Source: an uncultured Winogradskyella sp. (lineage in GTDB: Bacteria > Bacteroidota > Bacteroidia > Flavobacteriales > Flavobacteriaceae). From it: a DNA stretch of 64,000 nt. The translations under genes and the position numbers were made by a program. Where the stretch lies: assembly GCF_947498005.1 (NCBI RefSeq), contig NZ_CANMIW010000004.1, forward strand, positions 62,001 to 126,000, in the 5' to 3' direction. Shown piece after piece: positions 60,008-64,000 of this stretch (the stretch's first letter is position 1; every line of letters begins with the position of its first letter). The notes below the pieces were generated by a model, which searched no databases, had not been told where the DNA came from, and was given only the letters and a program-made list of their open reading frames with translations.

Positions 60008-61683
60008 TTACCATTCTTTTTAACTCTTGTCAAAACGAACCTGTTTTTGAAAATAATTCAGATTTATCTATTTATTCTGATGACGAAGTTAAAGTTACAA
60101 ATAACCGTTTACATTTTAATTCCTTAGAAACTCTTACTACTTTTTATGATATTTATAAAAATGAATCAGAAGAAATCTTATTTGAGTTTGTTGAACCTTT
60201 TTATTCTAAGGGTTTCTTTTCTTTAAGACCACCAATTACTGAGACAAATGAAGATTATATATATGATCTTATTTTGAAAGTTTATGATAATTCTGATAGT
60301 AGTAATCAAAAAAAATCAAACATAAATGAAAATAAGAATGGGAATAGTTTGTTAGATAGTATTGATGAATTAGAAGATCTTATTGGAGATGATGCCTTTG
60401 CTGCATTTTTAAATAATAATGCTGAGATACAAATAGACAATAAAATATATAAATATACTGATGTAGGTTTATTTGTAGTTCCTGTTGATAACTTCACTTT
60501 ACTAGAGGTATATCTAGATCAAAAGTCTATATCTAAAAATCCTTTGGTAAAAACAAATGGGACAATTGCATTAAATCATATTAAAGAGAAAACTACTGGT
60601 ACTTTAGCTGTAATTGAGCCTTCTATTGGCGTTGAATATTCTGGCTGCAATCAAGGATTATTTGTTGAAGATTCTTTTTGTAATAATTTAGTTAATGTGT
60701 TAACGATGTACGACCCAGATTTAGAGAATGGAAGCGGAGGTTCAAGTTCTGGAGTTTCAAATGGTAGCACTCCAACACAACCTCTTGATGGTTTAGAAGC
60801 ATTTGTTAATAATCTAGAAGCTTGTAACTCGAGTTCTGGTCTTTTTGGTAGCTTATTTGGTACAAATAAAGTGTGCATTGATAAGTATGAGAGTGATAAA
60901 AGGGTTAAAACTAAAGCGTATAATTACGATTATTTTGTTGTAGTTAATACTGGTGTAAAAGTTAAACATCAGAAGAAAGGATGGACTGGTATATGGCGTA
61001 AGCAAGATGTTTCAGTTATGGTTATGGGTTCTCCAAGAGTTCAATATAACTATGATTTTGATTCTGTTATAGCAAGTGTATGGTCAGGTCTTAATTTGTT
61101 CGAGTCTAGAATATCTTCAAGTGATTTAGGTAAGCAATGGACGTTTAATACAACTTTATTTTCAGACCCGTACGGTACTTGGTGGGCGAAATCAGAAACT
61201 AATTATGTAAATACACCTTATCCAACTGCTGTACATGATGATTTTGTTATTGAAACTTTTAAAGATAATGTTGCAATAGATTGGGCACTAGATCAAGTAA
61301 ATAAGCAATTAACAAAAGAGGAATTAAATAAGTTTTTTTGGCAGCAAGCTAGGAATGCTACTAAAACACTAGTAAAAGAATATTTAACAGGTCAGCCAGA
61401 TTTTGAGGTTCCTTTAAATAGAACACTTATTAGTAAAAAACCAAATTATGGTAAGGTACTGGTTCAAAAATCAGTTTACCAAGATTGTTTAAACTGTAAA
61501 AAATTAGATAAGACCTTTGAATTCAGTGTTGTTTTAGAGGCTAGTACTAATCCAGATGATAATTGGTCACTTAGTGGAGGCGTTGATGATAGTCTTTTTT
61601 ATGAGCCAAAAGACTATAGTGTTTCTTTATATGGTGCCGTTAAAGTGGGTAATCAGTGGCACGGCAGTTTAATTGATTTTTAA
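60001..61683 (+). CDS. Putative phase-variable surface lipoprotein, out of frame in this copy
   Basis: The open frame begins inside the tandem repeat with a weak TTG start. The proper ATG at 59958 (MKKFTVIYCY) is out of frame and stops at 60021. Removing one 10-nt repeat unit joins them into MKKFTVIYCYLLLFTILFNSC, a good lipoprotein signal with a FNSC lipobox. The mature protein (about 550 residues) has an N-terminal alpha/beta region, a Gly/Ser linker (near residue 245), several Cys pairs and a Trp-rich beta region. No family recognised, though the LHFNSLETLTTFYD opening resembles flavobacterial DUF4848-type proteins. It overlaps the next gene by 1 base. Confidence 0.65.
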   Translation: MLFTILFNSCQNEPVFENNSDLSIYSDDEVKVTNNRLHFNSLETLTTFYDIYKNESEEILFEFVEPFYSKGFFSLRPPITETNEDYIYDLILKVYDNSDSSNQKKSNINENKNGNSLLDSIDELEDLIGDDAFAAFLNNNAEIQIDNKIYKYTDVGLFVVPVDNFTLLEVYLDQKSISKNPLVKTNGTIALNHIKEKTTGTLAVIEPSIGVEYSGCNQGLFVEDSFCNNLVNVLTMYDPDLENGSGGSSSGVSNGSTPTQPLDGLEAFVNNLEACNSSSGLFGSLFGTNKVCIDKYESDKRVKTKAYNYDYFVVVNTGVKVKHQKKGWTGIWRKQDVSVMVMGSPRVQYNYDFDSVIASVWSGLNLFESRISSSDLGKQWTFNTTLFSDPYGTWWAKSETNYVNTPYPTAVHDDFVIETFKDNVAIDWALDQVNKQLTKEELNKFFWQQARNATKTLVKEYLTGQPDFEVPLNRTLISKKPNYGKVLVQKSVYQDCLNCKKLDKTFEFSVVLEASTNPDDNWSLSGGVDDSLFYEPKDYSVSLYGAVKVGNQWHGSLIDF

Positions 61684-62210
61684 TGAGAATTATTCTATTC
61701 ACTATTTTATTATGCTTATCGTCTTTTGAATTGTTTTGTCAAAAGAACGATAAGCATACTTTGTCATTTGTTTCTTCTTTGGATGCTGAAATAGTTGTAG
61801 GTAGAAATGAAAATTTAACCTTAGAAAGTGGTGAACCTTTTGGTTTTGGTGTAAATGGGTATTTAGGGTTGCATTTTACAAGACATTTATTACTTTCATT
61901 GGGTAGCGGAATTGTGAAAAATTATAATAATAAATTTTGGGCAATTCCAATTATATGTGACCTTAAATGGTTTGCTAACCCAATTGGTGATGAAAGCCCT
62001 TACTTGTTTATAAATGTAGGAAGCTATATGAATATTAACAATAATTTTAATAGTGGTAATACAGCGAAAATAGGCTTTGGTTTTTTAATTGATTTAAATA
62101 AAGATAAATATTACACTTTAGAATTGTTTAGATACAGTAGAACTTTTAATGATGATCCTATTAATAATTTGATAGGTGGTTTTGGGTTAAGTTTTGGTAT
62201 TAGATTATAA
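61683..62210 (+). CDS. Outer-membrane beta-barrel-like protein
   Basis: Signal peptide (about 1-19, ending ELFCQK), then a 155-residue beta-rich body with alternating hydrophobic strands (FGFGVNGYLGLHFTRHLLLSLGSGIVK, YLFINVGSYMNI, FGFLIDLNKDKYYTLELFRYSR) and a C-terminal aromatic/hydrophobic end (FGLSFGIRL), typical of small outer-membrane barrels. It starts on the last base of the lipoprotein stop (TAATG), so it is translationally coupled. In the off-phase the coupling would also lower its expression. Confidence 0.65.
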   Translation: MRIILFTILLCLSSFELFCQKNDKHTLSFVSSLDAEIVVGRNENLTLESGEPFGFGVNGYLGLHFTRHLLLSLGSGIVKNYNNKFWAIPIICDLKWFANPIGDESPYLFINVGSYMNINNNFNSGNTAKIGFGFLIDLNKDKYYTLELFRYSRTFNDDPINNLIGGFGLSFGIRL

Positions 62211-62222
62211 AAATTTATTAAT

Positions 62223-62789
62223 ATGAAAATAATAGTATTATTTGTGCTTTTTTTAGGAAGTCAATTTTTGTTTTCTCAAGATGAGATTTCAGAAGATAAC
62301 AAAATAGCATCTGTTAATAATGTATACGGCATTCAATTAGGTGTATTAGGTGTTTGGTGTCATTATGAAAAAAAAATCACAAAAACAATTACTTTGCGTT
62401 CAGAATTAGGTCTTGATTTTGGGTTTAGAAAGGGTGTACTTACTAATAATAATGTAGTCTTTGCTTTTATACCAAATATAGTTTTAGAGCCGCGATGGTA
62501 TTATAATTTTAAAAATCGTGTAGAGAAGGGTAGGTCTGTTAGAGCAAATAGTGGTGGGTTCTTAGGTTTAAAGCTTCAATATTTACCAGATTTTTTTGTA
62601 ATATCAAACAAGAAGAACTTATCAGTATCAGAAAGCATAAGTTTTATTCCCAAAATAGGTTACCGAAAAGTATGGGATAGCAATTTAGTTTTCGAGTCAG
62701 CATTTGGTATTGGTAAGCAATATGGGTTTGAGTCAAATTTAAATGATATTTCTGTAGATTTAACTTTTCGTATAGGTTATAATTTTTAG
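62223..62789 (+). CDS. Outer-membrane beta-barrel-like protein
   Basis: Signal peptide (about 1-19, ending LFSQD), then a beta-rich body: VYGIQLGVLGVWCHYEKKITKTITLRSELGLDFGF, VLEPRWYYNFKNRVEKGR, and a terminal VDLTFRIGYNF with C-terminal Phe, the usual recognition end for BAM-inserted barrels. It may be a paralog of the preceding gene by design but shows no close identity. It lies 12 bases after it and ends the surface module. Confidence 0.65.
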   Translation: MKIIVLFVLFLGSQFLFSQDEISEDNKIASVNNVYGIQLGVLGVWCHYEKKITKTITLRSELGLDFGFRKGVLTNNNVVFAFIPNIVLEPRWYYNFKNRVEKGRSVRANSGGFLGLKLQYLPDFFVISNKKNLSVSESISFIPKIGYRKVWDSNLVFESAFGIGKQYGFESNLNDISVDLTFRIGYNF

Positions 62790-62807
62790 TTAATATAATA
62801 AATCAAC

Positions 62808-63605
62808 TTAATCCTTCTTACCCTTACGATCCTTACTACGATTAATAACCTTGTATTCTTCGTAGCATTCACTTATAGCATCTAAAATTTGAAGATCATT
62901 TGCTGTATTAATAAAGTCTTTAGAGTAGTTACATTGGTTAACGATTTCGTCTAAATCAAATTTAGTGACTTGTAATAAAACCAATAGCATTTCTCTATCA
63001 AAACGACTAGCCAACTGATTTCTAATTTCGTCATCTTCCTTCATTTTCTTAAGCTTATGCATTTCATTCGGCTTTTTGCCAAACATATTGTATAAGAAAT
63101 CTGCAGGATTAAAAATAGCACCTAAAACTTTAGTAGCAATATTGGGTTTGCCAGCCTCATAACCTTGACCTGGCAATCCAGAAATACGATAACGGTTGTT
63201 AGACGTCACAGGGATTTGTTCCATATCTACCTTTAAATAACCTGTTAATTCTAGCTGCTTAACGGTTACTTCTTCTAAGGCTAATGCGAGTTCTGTCATT
63301 TGAATTTCTGTATCTCCAAATTTTAACCAGTCATTAGTAACACGCACTTTTATAGATTTATATCCAATATACGATAGATGAAGTGTATCATTAACTTTTG
63401 CCTTAATTTCAAATTCACCATCATCATTAGAAGCTGTACCAACAACTTGGTTGATATTTACAATATTAGCTTCGCTTAAAGGTAACTCTGTGGACGCACT
63501 AACTAAAGTGCCTTTTACGGTTGTTGGTGTTTTTGTGGCTGTACTATCTTGACTATAGCCATGGACCGTAGTTAAGCATAAAAAGAGTATTAATAAATAT
63601 CGCAT
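62808..63605 (-). CDS. CarboxypepD_reg-like domain envelope protein
   Basis: A signal peptide (ending HGYSQD) is followed by a carboxypeptidase regulatory-like domain (TVKGTLVSASTELPLSEANIVNINQVVGTASNDDGEFEI, LSYIGYKSIKVRV; about 28-115) and a C-terminal helical region (HKLKKMKEDDEIRNQLASRFDREM). The fold is common in Bacteroidetes TonB-linked proteins, but this one has no barrel or plug. It is probably periplasmic or outer-membrane associated, with unknown function. Confidence 0.75.
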   Translation of the reverse strand: MRYLLILFLCLTTVHGYSQDSTATKTPTTVKGTLVSASTELPLSEANIVNINQVVGTASNDDGEFEIKAKVNDTLHLSYIGYKSIKVRVTNDWLKFGDTEIQMTELALALEEVTVKQLELTGYLKVDMEQIPVTSNNRYRISGLPGQGYEAGKPNIATKVLGAIFNPADFLYNMFGKKPNEMHKLKKMKEDDEIRNQLASRFDREMLLVLLQVTKFDLDEIVNQCNYSKDFINTANDLQILDAISECYEEYKVINRSKDRKGKKD

Positions 63606-63710
63606 GTAGTTGTGTTACATTGTAAAGGTAATAAACAAAACGGATTTAACATATCGCGCCTTTATATTTGACTTAAAATTAACAAACTTAAGTTTCAATG
63701 ATTGAAATGA

Positions 63711-63753
63711 AAAAATCCAAAACCTAAAGTAAATCTTCAAGTTTTGGATTTTT
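63711..63753. terminator. Terminator between helicase tail and envelope protein
   Basis: A perfect 13-bp stem AAAAATCCAAAAC / GTTTTGGATTTTT with A-run and T-run. On the minus strand it terminates the gene that enters from the right edge. Confidence 0.88.
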
Positions 63754-63801
63754 ATACTTCCTAATAATGATATAGGAATGAAATTATTATCTAATGAGAA
63801 A

Positions 63802-64000
63802 TTAATCTCTACGTCTAGAGCGTCTTGGTCTGTCTGACCCAGAGTTGCTAGATTCTGGTCGTCTGTCTCCTCTAGAATCGTTAAACTTTCTGTCGCCTCC
63901 TCGGTCACTTCTATTGTCATCAGAGCGTCTGCTACTTCTTCTATCACTACGATTACCAGAACCAGAAGAACGTCTTTCATTAGAGCGTCTTTCTCCTCTG
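63802..64000 (-). CDS. C-terminal Arg/Gly-rich tail, probable DEAD-box RNA helicase (partial)
   Basis: The minus-strand frame running in from the right edge encodes only low-complexity sequence rich in Arg, Ser, Gly and Asp (RSDRRSSRRSDDNRSDRGGD, RPRRSRRRD at the end), stopping at 63802-63804. Such RGG/RS-rich tails close many Bacteroidetes DEAD-box helicases, where they bind RNA. The catalytic part lies outside the window, so helicase identity is inferred. Other RGG-tailed RNA-binding proteins are possible. A longer frame in another register here (63615-63980) is an artefact of the repetitive codons. Confidence 0.6.
   Translation of the reverse strand, partial: RGERRSNERRSSGSGNRSDRRSSRRSDDNRSDRGGDRKFNDSRGDRRPESSNSGSDRPRRSRRRD

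Noticed and set aside
59958..60023. 21-codon peptide from the ATG before the tandem repeat
   Set aside because: It is the off-phase product of the lipoprotein gene rather than a separate gene.
63615..63980. Minus-strand open frame of 121 codons at the right edge
   Set aside because: It is an out-of-register reading of the Arg/Gly-rich codons of the partial helicase-like gene (63802-64000) and continues past that gene's terminator; its composition is not protein-like.
1..64000. CRISPR arrays, tRNA and rRNA genes, insertion sequences, integrases
   Set aside because: No regularly spaced repeats, no tRNA cloverleaf or rRNA segments, and no transposase or integrase motifs were recognised by eye in any intergenic region.

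Overview
The window is AT-rich chromosomal DNA from a member of the Bacteroidetes, almost certainly a marine-type Flavobacteriaceae. This is inferred from several signs: the TAnnTTTG promoter element in front of many genes, a type IX secretion sorting tail, TonB-dependent uptake, type B ribosomal protein L31, 53-residue L34, DUF4199 and DUF4252 proteins, many short-signal lipoproteins, and CarB without its allosteric domain. No similarity search was possible, so family names rest on motifs and recall.

Layout. 1-5.6 kb: envelope lipoproteins on + (MORN-type, Sco, YHYH, sulfatase, beta-propeller). 5.7-7.3 kb: an ECF sigma module on -, followed by a candidate small RNA at about 7.5 kb. 7.6-12.8 kb: an MsbA-like exporter, phosphohexomutase, glycosyltransferase and DUF4199 protein on -. 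13-15.5 kb: rpmE (type B), a GlmU-like nucleotidyltransferase and a PD40 protein. 15.5-20.1 kb: an unusual three-gene set (ABC ATPase, large membrane protein, family 5 solute-binding lipoprotein). 20.2-32.3 kb: housekeeping genes (mtaB, lytic transglycosylase, cls, rpmH, carB, thioesterase, rmuC). 32.4-39.4 kb: a B12 uptake locus, with btuF/btuC/lipoprotein/btuD on - and, divergently, a cobalamin riboswitch, btuB and btuG. 39.5-43.2 kb: S41 peptidase and a second ECF sigma module with two DUF4252 proteins. 43.2-47.4 kb: purB neighbourhood, haem-binding protein, glycosyltransferase.

47.5-53.1 kb is the most distinctive region: a compact five-gene operon on - inserted between ordinary genes and flanked by diverged direct repeats. 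It encodes a small HTH regulator, an 848-residue protein with two GHKL ATPase modules (MORC/Hsp90-like at the N-terminus, histidine-kinase-like at the C-terminus), a receiver-like protein, an HNH nuclease and an N6-adenine DNA methyltransferase. It reads as a restriction-modification-like defence system with a built-in phosphorelay, and I do not recognise it as a named system.

53.4-64 kb: pseudouridine synthase, a DUF6503-like lipoprotein, SDR, Tat-exported HAD and TetR cluster with a palindromic operator, a membrane-protein/HTH pair, sirtuin, trmH, and then a three-gene surface module. The lead lipoprotein of that module has its signal peptide broken by a 10-nt tandem repeat, which looks like a slipped-strand phase switch. 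The window ends in the Arg/Gly-rich tail of a gene running in from the right, probably a DEAD-box RNA helicase.
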